Source of the DNA: Planococcus donghaensis MPA1U2
GTDB lineage: Bacteria; Bacillota; Bacilli; Bacillales_A; Planococcaceae
Direction of reading: 5' to 3'
DNA: 64,000 nt
Assembly: GCF_000189395.1 (NCBI RefSeq)
Contig: NZ_AEPB01000001.1
Location: forward strand, 1-64,000
Of the stretch, positions 48,925-57,799 are shown piece after piece (position 1 is the first letter of the stretch; the number at the start of each line of letters is the position of its first letter). Both the position numbers and the translations under genes were made by a program. The notes under the pieces are model-generated. The model was given only the letters and a program-made list of their open reading frames with translations. It made no database searches and had not been told where the DNA came from.

Positions 48925-49064
48925 TGTGTCTGCCCCCTTTAGTAAGTAAGATTAGTATAAAGCAGGAATTGCTTGAATGGTAATTTGCTGTTTCAATATT
49001 TTTTATCTATTATCGAAAAAGACTTAGAGTGCGTAAAAATTGTTTGAAAAGGTGGCTTATTTCA

Positions 49065-50024
49065 ATGACTAAAATACCGATTATTATCGATACAGACCCG
49101 GGAATTGATGACGCAATGATGCTCACGTTAGCATTTGCTAATGAAGGCGCATTGGATGTGCGACTCGTGACAACGTGTTCAGGAAATATTTCACAAGACA
49201 AAACAAATTATAACGCACGGTCTTTCTTAAGTTATATCGGGGCAGATGTTGAAATTGCGCGTGGACTGGAACAGCCGATTTTTCGAGAGTTAGAAGTAGC
49301 GGAAGATATACACGGCGAAAGTGGATTTGGAAATGTGCAATTTCCAACGCCAACTTTGCTGGTAAGCAACCGACCAGCCGTTACAGCAATGCTCGAAACG
49401 ATTTTAGCGAGCGATGAGAAAATAACGATTGTCGCAACCGGACCATTAACAAATGTCGCAGCGTTATTACTAGCGCACCCTGAAGTAAAGACGAATATTG
49501 AGCGGATTTCTTGGATGGGTGGAGCTGCAGTAGGCGGTAATATGTCGCCAAGTGCTGAATTTAATGCGTATGTGGATCCGCATGCAGTTGAAATCGTCTT
49601 TCGGTCAGGTATACCGATAGTAATGAGTGGATTAGATGTTACACATAAAGCATTTGTAACAATTGAGGAAGCAAAAAATATTTTAGCTATTGGTACGGAA
49701 TTTGCAGAAAAAGCTTATCATTTGGTGACTTATTATTTAGATGTTATCAAAAGAACTCCTTTCCACGAAGCAAACTACGATCAAGTGCTACACTTTCACG
49801 ATGTTTGCGCCGTAATGTATTTATTGAAGCCTGAATACTTTAAAGGACAAGATTGTTATGTGGAAGTAGCATTAGAAGGTGTAACAGCAGGAGCCACAGT
49901 GGTCGATTATACGAATAGATCCGGTAAAATGCCGAACGTGCATGTTCTACACACAGTCGACCGCGGAGCATTTGTAGCTGAATTTGTAAAAGCAGTAGAA
50001 ATTATTTCCGATAGGTTGGAATAA
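49065..50024 (+). CDS. Inosine-uridine preferring nucleoside hydrolase family protein
   Basis: A 319-residue ribonucleoside hydrolase that releases the base from nucleosides. The calcium-binding motif is IIIDTDPGIDDAMML, a second acidic region lies around EFNAYVDPHAVEIV, and the active-site histidine region is FHDVCAVMYLL. The start at 49065 gives MTKIPIIID with GGTGG upstream. Monocistronic. Base preference cannot be read from the sequence. Confidence 0.92.
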   Translation: MTKIPIIIDTDPGIDDAMMLTLAFANEGALDVRLVTTCSGNISQDKTNYNARSFLSYIGADVEIARGLEQPIFRELEVAEDIHGESGFGNVQFPTPTLLVSNRPAVTAMLETILASDEKITIVATGPLTNVAALLLAHPEVKTNIERISWMGGAAVGGNMSPSAEFNAYVDPHAVEIVFRSGIPIVMSGLDVTHKAFVTIEEAKNILAIGTEFAEKAYHLVTYYLDVIKRTPFHEANYDQVLHFHDVCAVMYLLKPEYFKGQDCYVEVALEGVTAGATVVDYTNRSGKMPNVHVLHTVDRGAFVAEFVKAVEIISDRLE

Positions 50025-50048
50025 TAAGTAAGGGTTAAAGGTTATATA

Positions 50049-50095
50049 AAAATAGCGTCTAAAAGTGGGATAACCGACTTTTAGACGCTATTTTT
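50049..50095 (+). terminator. Nucleoside hydrolase gene terminator
   Basis: A long perfect stem AAAATAGCGTCTAAAAGT / ACTTTTAGACGCTATTTT (50049-50066 and 50077-50094), T-rich tail. Confidence 0.93.
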
Positions 50096-50422
50096 GTATA
50101 GATTAGAAAGACATGAGACATCTTTTTGGATATTAGGGGGCTATTTGTCCTTTTTAAATAAATTTTATATAGATACATAGTCTTTTTAAAAGATAAGTCA
50201 GTTAGGTTTTTTATCTATTATTTAAGAAAATACGAGAATTTTTAAGGTCTAAATACTTAATATAAATAACCTATATTAATTTTTTTAGCGTAAAAATAGA
50301 TTGAAAGACAATTTAATACAAGAATATATAGGTGTGGTTAACTGATTAAACGTTGACTTGAAAGGGTTTTTATTAATCTGAAAATAGAATTAGTATATTT
50401 TTGAGAATTCCAAAAAAATAAA
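50096..50422. other. AT-rich intergenic region before the PLP enzyme gene
   Basis: No open frame or clear hairpin. It is strikingly AT-rich compared with flanking genes and may carry regulatory sites for the downstream promoter. Confidence 0.4.
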
Positions 50423-50450
50423 TTGAATAAATTTACAATAGTGTTACAAT
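50423..50450 (+). promoter_or_regulatory. Promoter of the PLP enzyme-GGDEF/EAL operon
   Basis: TTGAAT (50423-50428), a 16-nt spacer and TACAAT (50445-50450); about 70 nt upstream of the ATG. Confidence 0.65.
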
Positions 50451-50522
50451 AGGACTATAATACACTACGATAGAACTAAAATTTAATTTTATAATAAATA
50501 GTAGATGAGATGGGGTATTTAA

Positions 50523-51803
50523 ATGACAAATGAATTCGCTTCGATGGGGGAAGTTTTGGCTCACTTAAAAGGTGTCGATGATTTAGAAGAAAGAGCTCAG
50601 ACGATTCAAAATTTTGTTGTACGCGGTAACGAATATGACCGGTATTTAGCAGGTGGGCCCGCAACATCGGCCAATGTTATAACGGATCATTCTGGAGAAG
50701 TAAAAGAATGTATTCTGTGGAATGTAAATCATTACCTTAGCTTAAACCGCAATAAGACTGTAATTGAAAAAGCGACTCAAGCTTTACATCAATTTGGTAC
50801 GGGTGCTGGGACTTCTGCTTCTTCTTGTGGCATGACAACGTTGCATAAAGAAATAGAACAAAAAATAAGCAAGATGACTGGGAAAGAAAGTGCGGTTCTA
50901 TTTCCTACAGGTTTTACTGCAAACTTAGGTGCTATTTCAACTTTGGTCGGCAGCAAAGACTTGATCCTTTTTGATCGCGAAAGTCATTCTTCTATTATTA
51001 ATGGTATAAGATTAGCCAACGCTAAAAAAACAATTTCTTTTAAGCATAATGATGTAGCCGATCTTGAAAAGAAACTAATAAGATATGAGGGTCAATTTGA
51101 AAATATCTTTGTTATCATTGAATCAGCTTATTCAATGAGTGGCGATTTGGCTCCTTTGAAAGAAATGATTCATTTAAAAAAGATGCACAAATTTTACTTG
51201 TATGTGGACGAAGCGCATACATTTGGTATTTATGGAGATAAAGGGCAAGGCTATTGTTTCGAACAAGGAGTAAGTGGTGAAGTTGATTTTATTATGTCCA
51301 CCTTGTCAAAAGCAACGGCTTCTATTGGAGGCTTTCTTGCAGCGGATAAAAAGTATTGCTCATTGCTACGATTTTCTGATTCCTATTTGTTCCAAGCATG
51401 CTTAACACCTGTGGATGCTGCAGTTGTTTTAGCTTCGCTGGAAGAAATAGAGAGCAACTCTTCCTTAATTGATGAACTTCATGCTAAAAGTATGTATATG
51501 CGAAATTCTTTGACATCTAAAGGGTTTGATCTTAGGGAAAGCAAAAGTCCAATTATTCCTATATTTATCGAAGATCATCATAAATTAAGATTAGTTGTCA
51601 ATGATTTGTATCTTGCTGGTATTTATTCAACACCTATTTTTTATCCAGCAGTAAAAATGAATCAAGGAAGAATTCGATTAATTGTGAACTACAATCACAC
51701 AAAAGAGCAAATTGATTACACAGTCAAGACTCTAGAAGACGTTTGCCGTAAGCACGAAGTCAATAATGAAAATAGACTATTAAATATGTATAGAGTTATG
51801 TGA
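50523..51803 (+). CDS. Alpha-oxoamine-synthase-like PLP-dependent enzyme
   Basis: A 426-residue class II aminotransferase-fold protein of the KBL/ALAS/BioF/SPT/CqsA superfamily, which joins acyl-CoA and an amino acid. Motifs: ALHQFGTGAGTSASSCGMTT, FPTGFTANLGAIS, VDEAHTFGIYG and the PLP lysine in TLSKATASIGGF. The usual Gly-Gly-Ser-Arg before the His is GTSASSCG here, so it is not an orthodox BioF or KBL. No biotin or threonine genes are near. It lies 4 nt before a GGDEF/EAL gene, which suggests a signalling or envelope role rather than housekeeping (inference). Confidence 0.8.
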   Translation: MTNEFASMGEVLAHLKGVDDLEERAQTIQNFVVRGNEYDRYLAGGPATSANVITDHSGEVKECILWNVNHYLSLNRNKTVIEKATQALHQFGTGAGTSASSCGMTTLHKEIEQKISKMTGKESAVLFPTGFTANLGAISTLVGSKDLILFDRESHSSIINGIRLANAKKTISFKHNDVADLEKKLIRYEGQFENIFVIIESAYSMSGDLAPLKEMIHLKKMHKFYLYVDEAHTFGIYGDKGQGYCFEQGVSGEVDFIMSTLSKATASIGGFLAADKKYCSLLRFSDSYLFQACLTPVDAAVVLASLEEIESNSSLIDELHAKSMYMRNSLTSKGFDLRESKSPIIPIFIEDHHKLRLVVNDLYLAGIYSTPIFYPAVKMNQGRIRLIVNYNHTKEQIDYTVKTLEDVCRKHEVNNENRLLNMYRVM

Positions 51804-51807
51804 GCCT

Positions 51808-54138
51808 ATGGATAACAGTAGAGGCCAGCTTAAATTTTCTTTTCATCCATTGACCTTGAGTTTTCTGGATCGCTCCATAGAAAAAGAGTTTAAATCTTTT
51901 AACGATGGTGAAGCTCGTATATTTAACCAAATAGGAATTGTTCTATCATACTTAGCTTGGCTTGCTTTAGGAATATTTTCGTATGTAAACTTAGAACTAT
52001 ATGATCCCAAAATTGCTTATTTAATAATTTTTTTATTGTACCCTATCTTTACGATCAATTTAATTATTTTACATTCGCATCGATTTAAAAAATATTATCA
52101 GCCTATGACAGCGATTTCCAATGGAGTTGCAGGAGTCGGTATACTTTTTATTGGACACATCATTTTAAAAAATGATATTTTGGCGATTTGCGGGATAACT
52201 GTAGTGAGTTTGTTCTCTTTTTTCATTTTGAGACAACGCTTTAAAATCTCGGTTATGACGACTCTTATATATGCCATTGTGAATCAAATTCTTTTAGTAG
52301 GTACAAGTGAAGTTGCTATGTTCTCTTTGTTTATGTGGATGTTATTAATCACTTGCATCGTGGGAGGAAACATTTTAGAACGAGCAAACCGCAAAACATT
52401 TCTTCAGAACAAATTACGCCGAATCGCTGAGGCGGAAAACCTTGATAAAGACAAGTTTCTAACTAATATGTTCAACTTAGTTTCTGTACCGATTATTGTC
52501 GCTGAGGAAGATCATCAAATTTTGGAAACCAATCCAGCTTCAAATAAACTTTTTGGCAGAGAGCAGCAGTATTTAATCGACTTATTAGCACCTTCTGAGC
52601 GACGTCGGATGACTTTACTTAAAGGCTTTTTAAAGCGGACTCCTATTCATAACTTTGAAGCAGAACTAGTTGATCAAGAGGGGCATATCATTTCTACGCT
52701 AGTCAATGTGAACTTTGTAGAAAGAGAAGGAAAGAAAATCTCTATTTGTGCCATCCAAGACATTTCTGATCGCAAAAAAGCCGAAGAGGAAAGTACCTAT
52801 CTGGCGTATCATGATACATTAACTGGACTTCCTAACCGTTTGCAGTTTACAGAAAAACTGAATAGCTTTGTAGAATTAGAGCAGGAAATCGCGGTATTGT
52901 TCATTGATTTGGATAAATTCAAAATGGTCAATGACACTCGAGGTCACACAGTTGGTGATAAACTATTGCAGCAAATCGCAAAACGATTAATTAGTTGTGT
53001 TTCTAGAGGTGATATCGTGTCTCGTATAGGTGGAGATGAATTTACTATCATCTTGTTAGGAAGAACAAAATTTGAAGTGTCTCGTATTGTAGAGAGGATT
53101 TTAGAAGAAATTCGAAAACCAATTTTTATCGATCAGCATGAATTGTATTTAAGGTCGAGTATTGGGATAAGCTTTTATCCATCAGACGGTGAGAACATCG
53201 AGTCATTGATAAAAAATTCGGATATTGCAATGTACAATAGTAAAGTATTGGGCGGGAACAACTACAAGTTCTTTACAAACTCGATGAATAGCTCTTTTGA
53301 AGAACGAGTAAATCTTGAAGAAAATCTTCATACTGCACTAGATAATAATGAGTTAGTTATGTATTACCAACCGCAAATTGATCCTAAAACAGGGTGTATG
53401 TACGGTGCAGAAGCTCTTATTCGTTGGATTCACCCAGAGTGGGGAATTGTTCCACCAGATCGCTTTATTCCGATTGCAGAAGAAACGGGACTCATCATTC
53501 CAATAGGAGAATGGGTATTGAGGACAGCCTGTAAACAAGCGGTCGAGTGGAACGACCAGTATGGCCGTCCTTTCCATATAGCTGTCAACTTGTCGGTTAA
53601 ACAATTTGTGAACAGTGATATTGTGGATACCGTCGAACGGGTTCTCGAGGAAACTGGCTTAAATCCAAACATACTAGAACTTGAGTTAACCGAAAGTGTT
53701 TTCCTAGAAAATACTGAATCTATGATAGCTATTATGAATAAATTGAAGAAGTTAGGGGTTCGAATCTCGATTGACGATTTTGGAACAGGCTATTCTTCTT
53801 TATCTTATTTGAAGGATCTTCCAATCGACTCGATCAAAATTGATCAATCCTTTATTAGAAATCTATCTAAAAGCAAAAAAACAAACTCTATTATTTCTAC
53901 AATTATTAGTTTGGCACAGAAGCTGGATTTAAAGTCTGTTGCTGAAGGAGTAGAAACTTTAGAACAATATAATTACTTTAAAGAAGAAGGGTGCGATTTA
54001 GCACAAGGCTATTATTTCAGTCGGCCAGTACCTGTAGATCAAATAGCTTCTTTACTTGATCGTACAGAGTGGGATATTGAAAAAGTAGATGATAATATGT
54101 CGGCAGTGCTTGAAGCAATTGAAATAGCTGCGAAATGA
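51808..54138 (+). CDS. Membrane PAS-GGDEF-EAL bifunctional c-di-GMP protein
   Basis: A 776-residue protein: about six transmembrane helices (about 45-200), a PAS domain (about 220-325), GGDEF (RIGGDEF intact, the I-site position reads SRGD so feedback inhibition is unlikely) and EAL (AEALIRW, LELTESVFLE, IDDFGTGYSSLSYLKDLPID, AEGVET all present). Both cyclase and phosphodiesterase sites look intact. The start is 4 nt after the PLP enzyme stop, so the two are cotranscribed. Confidence 0.92.
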   Translation: MDNSRGQLKFSFHPLTLSFLDRSIEKEFKSFNDGEARIFNQIGIVLSYLAWLALGIFSYVNLELYDPKIAYLIIFLLYPIFTINLIILHSHRFKKYYQPMTAISNGVAGVGILFIGHIILKNDILAICGITVVSLFSFFILRQRFKISVMTTLIYAIVNQILLVGTSEVAMFSLFMWMLLITCIVGGNILERANRKTFLQNKLRRIAEAENLDKDKFLTNMFNLVSVPIIVAEEDHQILETNPASNKLFGREQQYLIDLLAPSERRRMTLLKGFLKRTPIHNFEAELVDQEGHIISTLVNVNFVEREGKKISICAIQDISDRKKAEEESTYLAYHDTLTGLPNRLQFTEKLNSFVELEQEIAVLFIDLDKFKMVNDTRGHTVGDKLLQQIAKRLISCVSRGDIVSRIGGDEFTIILLGRTKFEVSRIVERILEEIRKPIFIDQHELYLRSSIGISFYPSDGENIESLIKNSDIAMYNSKVLGGNNYKFFTNSMNSSFEERVNLEENLHTALDNNELVMYYQPQIDPKTGCMYGAEALIRWIHPEWGIVPPDRFIPIAEETGLIIPIGEWVLRTACKQAVEWNDQYGRPFHIAVNLSVKQFVNSDIVDTVERVLEETGLNPNILELELTESVFLENTESMIAIMNKLKKLGVRISIDDFGTGYSSLSYLKDLPIDSIKIDQSFIRNLSKSKKTNSIISTIISLAQKLDLKSVAEGVETLEQYNYFKEEGCDLAQGYYFSRPVPVDQIASLLDRTEWDIEKVDDNMSAVLEAIEIAAK

Positions 54139-54161
54139 TTTTTCAATAAGCCAATCAAATA

Positions 54162-54208
54162 AAAGCGGACAGCGAAAAAGGAGCCCTTTTTCGCTGTCCG
54201 TTTTTTTA
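54162..54208 (+). terminator. Terminator of the GGDEF/EAL operon
   Basis: A perfect 16-bp stem CGGACAGCGAAAAAGG / CCTTTTTCGCTGTCCG with a 3-nt loop and a T7 tail. Confidence 0.95.
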
Positions 54209-54271
54209 GTTTGCGGTATGATAGTGAAATATATAAATAGCTTGTTTAGTGATGCGTAAAGGAGGAGCCAA

Positions 54272-54760
54272 ATGATTAACGAAACGGATTTAATGCACTT
54301 AAAGCGTTGTGTGGAATTAGCGGAAACGGCTTTAGAAAAGGGCGATGAACCATTCGGGTCAGTTCTCGTTTCAGAAACTGGAGACGTTCTTTATGAAGAC
54401 CATAATCATGTGGCCGGAGGTGACCATACACAGCACCCTGAATTTGCGATTGCACGCTGGGCAGCAACAAACTTATCTCTTGAAGAACGAAGCAAGGCAA
54501 CGGTTTACACGTCAGGAGAACATTGTCCGATGTGTGCAGCAGCCCACGGCTGGGTCGGACTGGGGAGAATCGTTTATGCTAGCTCTTCTAAGCAATTAGC
54601 TGAGTGGTTAAGTGATATGGGAGCTGCGCCATCGCGTGTTCGAAATTTGGCTATTAGAGAGGTCATTAAAGACACGATTGTCGAGGGTCCTGTTCCTGAA
54701 CTGGCAGAGCGTATGTACGAACTTCACCAGCGTTCGTTTAAAGCAAAAGAGTGTCTGTGA
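54272..54760 (+). CDS. Nucleoside deaminase (cytidine/guanine deaminase-like)
   Basis: A 162-residue zinc deaminase of the CMP/dCMP-deaminase superfamily. Zinc and proton-shuttle residues are HPEFAIARWA (instead of the common HAE) and GEHCPMCAAA. The substrate is unclear; guanine-deaminase-like members are the closest by eye. AAAGGAGG precedes the ATG. Confidence 0.85.
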   Translation: MINETDLMHLKRCVELAETALEKGDEPFGSVLVSETGDVLYEDHNHVAGGDHTQHPEFAIARWAATNLSLEERSKATVYTSGEHCPMCAAAHGWVGLGRIVYASSSKQLAEWLSDMGAAPSRVRNLAIREVIKDTIVEGPVPELAERMYELHQRSFKAKECL

Positions 54761-54807
54761 AATTTATTTGCTAGAAGAGATGTGTCATCTTAATTCTTGT
54801 TATACTG

Positions 54808-54853
54808 AAAGAGTGTCAAAAGCTAATGAATGCTTTGATGCTCTTTTTTTTTT
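54808..54853 (+). terminator. Nucleoside deaminase gene terminator
   Basis: Stem GAGTGTCAAAAGC / GCTTTGATGCTC (one bulge) with a run of ten T. Confidence 0.88.
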
Positions 54854-54892
54854 GATTACACGGATTTTATTAGTTAGGGAGTTGGAATAACA

Positions 54893-56086
54893 ATGAATAA
54901 TAAAGATATAGCCGATATTCGCAAACGATTTAAACTAGACAGTGATTTACTGAAAATCACTGATATTTATAATGTCTACATTCAGCAAGAAAGTAGTGAG
55001 ATTTATCACGAGGAAAGTCGGTCGTTTTCTTTGTTGGACCGCGAACAACAAGAATTGTTTCTTGCCAATTTCAAAAAGGTTTTAGGTGGCAAGCTTGACA
55101 TCAAGTTGTTTGAGGTGAAATTTCAACCTCAAGAAGAAGGACAAACCGATCATACGCAACACTTGTTGTATGAGGGACTCGAGTCAAAAGCGGTCGCAGA
55201 ATGGAAAGAAAATATGCAGCAAATTGCGTTAAAGATGGTTCAAGATGTGCAATATGAAAAAGACATCGTGGTTACGTTCATTCGTGGAAATTACCATAAA
55301 ACAACTAAGCGCAAATCAGATGAGTCTGAAATGGACTTCCGAGACGAAACGTATACAACGCCGTTTATTTTAAGCAGCATGAACCAAACCGAACTGCCAA
55401 AAAGTTCGTTGGTATTTGACTTCATGGAAAAAGAGTTTAAGTCGAACGTGCTAGTCGATCCCGTTATTAAGCTTTCTTCACCAATTGGGGGCTTCTTGTT
55501 TCCAAGTTTCACAGACAATGCAGCTGACATCAATCACGTTTTGTATGCAGCAAGCAAAGCCAATAAACCAGATTTTCAATTTATCGAAAATGTCTTAAAT
55601 GGCAATGAGATCGTCACTGCTGAAGAAGATAAAGCTGTGTTTGAGGAAATCGTGAAAGCAGTGATTGGGGATGAAGTCGATTCAAGAACACTGGCAGGTG
55701 TGTACGATGAAATCAATCACCTATTAGTTATCGAAGCCGACAGTGATGACGATGATGAAGAGACACCAATGATGGATGTAAAAGAAGTTGAGCGTGTATT
55801 AAAAGCAAGTGGCATGAAAGACATTAGTACGGAGAAAGTGGAAAGAGCTTTTCAACAAGTGGTTGAAGACAAAACTTATGAGATGAAAGCAAGCCATATC
55901 GTACCGAGTTACACATCAAAATCCATCAAAATCAGCACGAAAGTAGCGGATATTGCCATCAACCCGCAAGACTTACGTTACGTTAAACAAGTTAATTACA
56001 ACGGCAAACGTTGTGTGTTGATTGAAGTAGAAGAAGATACAATGATTGAAGGATTTAAATTGATTTCTGAAGATTTACTGGAGTAA
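54893..56086 (+). CDS. DUF4317 family protein
   Basis: A 397-residue soluble acidic protein: MNNKDIADIRKRFKLDSDLLKITDIYNVY, YDFMEKEF-type core, FLFPSFTDNAADINHVLY, and an acidic stretch DSDDDDEE near residue 285. It matches the Firmicute DUF4317 family, which has no known function. Monocistronic between two terminators. Confidence 0.83.
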   Translation: MNNKDIADIRKRFKLDSDLLKITDIYNVYIQQESSEIYHEESRSFSLLDREQQELFLANFKKVLGGKLDIKLFEVKFQPQEEGQTDHTQHLLYEGLESKAVAEWKENMQQIALKMVQDVQYEKDIVVTFIRGNYHKTTKRKSDESEMDFRDETYTTPFILSSMNQTELPKSSLVFDFMEKEFKSNVLVDPVIKLSSPIGGFLFPSFTDNAADINHVLYAASKANKPDFQFIENVLNGNEIVTAEEDKAVFEEIVKAVIGDEVDSRTLAGVYDEINHLLVIEADSDDDDEETPMMDVKEVERVLKASGMKDISTEKVERAFQQVVEDKTYEMKASHIVPSYTSKSIKISTKVADIAINPQDLRYVKQVNYNGKRCVLIEVEEDTMIEGFKLISEDLLE

Positions 56087-56135
56087 ATCCAGTGATTAAC
56101 AAGTAATCCGTCACCAAATTTAATAATGTAATACA

Positions 56136-56187
56136 AAAGAGCGAGTGATTAAAACTATTTACGAAATAGTTACCTCGTTCTTTTTTT
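56136..56187 (+). terminator. DUF4317 gene terminator
   Basis: Stem AAAGAGCGAG / CTCGTTCTTT enclosing an ACTATTT / AAATAGT arm; T7 tail. Confidence 0.82.
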
Positions 56188-56233
56188 GCTACAAAAGAAG
56201 TCCTACAGCCGAAAATACAGAAATTTCTCACAG

Positions 56234-56255
56234 TTAACGAAACCGGTTTACATTT
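56234..56255. promoter_or_regulatory. LacI-type operator O1 upstream of the promoter
   Basis: TTAACGAAACCGGTTTACAT carries the AAACCGGTTT core also present in O2. Centre near 56244.5, about 60 bp before the transcription start. Confidence 0.75.
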
Positions 56256-56270
56256 ATTTTTAAAAAAAGA

Positions 56271-56299
56271 TTGATTTATCTAACTAATCATTATATATT
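56271..56299 (+). promoter_or_regulatory. Promoter of the beta-glucoside operon
   Basis: TTGATT (56271-56276), a 17-nt spacer and TATATT (56294-56299), giving a start near 56306. Confidence 0.65.
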
Positions 56300-56304
56300 A
56301 TGCA

Positions 56305-56318
56305 TGTAAGCGGTTTAA
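56305..56318. promoter_or_regulatory. Candidate cre site for CcpA
   Basis: TGTAAGCGGTTTAA fits the catabolite-responsive element pattern TGWAANCGNTNWCA except one base near the end. It overlaps the predicted transcription start, where CcpA would repress. Confidence 0.5.
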
Positions 56319-56334
56319 TTCTATTTTTTTTACG

Positions 56335-56360
56335 AATTAACGAAACCGGTTTCGTTAATT
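56335..56360. promoter_or_regulatory. LacI-type operator O2, perfect palindrome
   Basis: A perfect 26-bp palindrome with core AACGAAACCGGTTTCGTT, centre near 56347.5. It is 103 bp from O1, close to ten helical turns, so a repressor tetramer could loop out the promoter. Confidence 0.85.
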
Positions 56361-56423
56361 ATCGAAAAAGTGTCTTTACATTTGGGATAGGAGAAATTAT
56401 TTAAATACAAGGGGGAAAACACA

Positions 56424-57710
56424 TTGATTAACAAAAAATGGCCTGTACTTGGTGCAGCACTAGCTCTTTCTTTAACACTTGGAGCATGTAGCGGAGATGA
56501 GAAATCAGAAGGTTCGGGTGACGGCAACGAAGAAGTAACATTAAACTTTTGGTCTTTTGGTGCTACTAACTATGAAGAATTAGCAAAAGCATATGAAGAA
56601 GAAAATCCAAACGTAACAATTAAAGTAAAAGCTTCAGAAACAGCAGAACATCATGATGCATTATTTACCTCTTTATCAGCTGGAAGTGGTGCACCTGATA
56701 TCGCAATGTTAGAAGTTGACCAATTTGACCGCTTTAAAGAAGCACAAGGTAGTTTTGAAAACCTATACGACCTTGGCGCTAAAGATGTTCAAGACCAATA
56801 CTTAGAGTGGAAATGGAATGCTGGAGAAAACCCAGAAGGTGATTTCCTTTTCGGTCTACCTACAGACATTGGACCAAAAGCATTGTACTACCGTACGGAT
56901 GTATTTGAAGCAGCTGGATTACCGACAGATCCTTCAGAGGTAGAGGCATTGATTAATTCTCCAGAAGCGTTTAAAGAAGCTGGAGAAAAAGTTTTAGCGG
57001 AAACTGAAAAACCTTTTGTTGATAGTATCGAAATGGCTTACAGAGCTTACTTGGATGCTTCAGAAACAACATATTTGAATCCAGAAGGCGAATTGTTGAT
57101 CACAGAATCTGGTAACGACGTTAAAAAAGCATACGACTATGCAGTTGAACTTAACGAAGCTGGAGTTGTAGGGAAATTTGATATGTGGTCACCTGAATGG
57201 GCAAATGCAGTTAACAACGGTGAATTTGCAGTTGAGCTAGGAGCAGGTTGGTTAAAAGGCTGGATGGAAGGAAACGCACCGGATGCTGTAGGTAAATGGA
57301 AAGTTGCTACACTTCCTACTGAATTCGCAGCAAACTGGGGTGGATCGTACCTTGCGATTCCAAACGAAACCGATCATGCACAAGAAGCATATGACTTTGC
57401 TGAATGGTTAGTTTCTGCTGAAAACCAATTAGAATCATTCCAAAGCAAAGGGTTATTCCCATCATCTCCAACTGTTTATGAGATGGATGAATTCAAGTCG
57501 AACGAAGATGAATTCTTTGGTGGGCAAGTAACATCTTCCGTATTTGCTGAAGCTGCACAAGATATTGATACAGCTGTTTACAAAGGCGTAAAATACTTCC
57601 CTGTAAACAACGAAATACTAACAGCTTTGAAAAACGTACAAAACGGAGCAGACCCTGAAAAAGAGTGGGATGAAGCGGTTAAACGTGCACAAGATCTAGT
57701 AAATCGTTAA
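56424..57710 (+). CDS. Sugar ABC transporter substrate-binding lipoprotein
   Basis: A 428-residue family 1 extracellular solute-binding protein. The lipoprotein signal is KKWPVLGAALALSLTLGACSG with lipobox LGAC. The Asp/Glu-rich spacer is followed by VTLNFWSFGATNYEELAKAYE and the typical NWGGSYLAIPNETDHAQEAY. The start codon is TTG with GGGGG 8 nt upstream. First gene of an operon with two permeases, a LacI regulator and a GH1 enzyme; probable ligand a beta-glucoside or cello-oligosaccharide. Confidence 0.93.
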   Translation: MINKKWPVLGAALALSLTLGACSGDEKSEGSGDGNEEVTLNFWSFGATNYEELAKAYEEENPNVTIKVKASETAEHHDALFTSLSAGSGAPDIAMLEVDQFDRFKEAQGSFENLYDLGAKDVQDQYLEWKWNAGENPEGDFLFGLPTDIGPKALYYRTDVFEAAGLPTDPSEVEALINSPEAFKEAGEKVLAETEKPFVDSIEMAYRAYLDASETTYLNPEGELLITESGNDVKKAYDYAVELNEAGVVGKFDMWSPEWANAVNNGEFAVELGAGWLKGWMEGNAPDAVGKWKVATLPTEFAANWGGSYLAIPNETDHAQEAYDFAEWLVSAENQLESFQSKGLFPSSPTVYEMDEFKSNEDEFFGGQVTSSVFAEAAQDIDTAVYKGVKYFPVNNEILTALKNVQNGADPEKEWDEAVKRAQDLVNR

Positions 57711-57736
57711 AAGTTACAAGCAAAACAAACTTGTTA

Positions 57737-57778
57737 GTGGATATGGTGACCTCACGGAAGCCATATCCTTATTATTTT
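57737..57778 (+). promoter_or_regulatory. Intercistronic hairpin after the binding-protein gene
   Basis: Stem GGATATGG / CCATATCC followed by TTATTATTTTT. It would stabilise or partly terminate the transcript so that more binding protein than permease is made. Confidence 0.7.
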
Positions 57779-57799
57779 TAACGGAAACGGGGAGTGAAA

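Noticed and set aside
54345-54890. Two overlapping frames in and after the nucleoside deaminase gene
   Set aside because: They overlap the deaminase in another frame and the second runs through its terminator.
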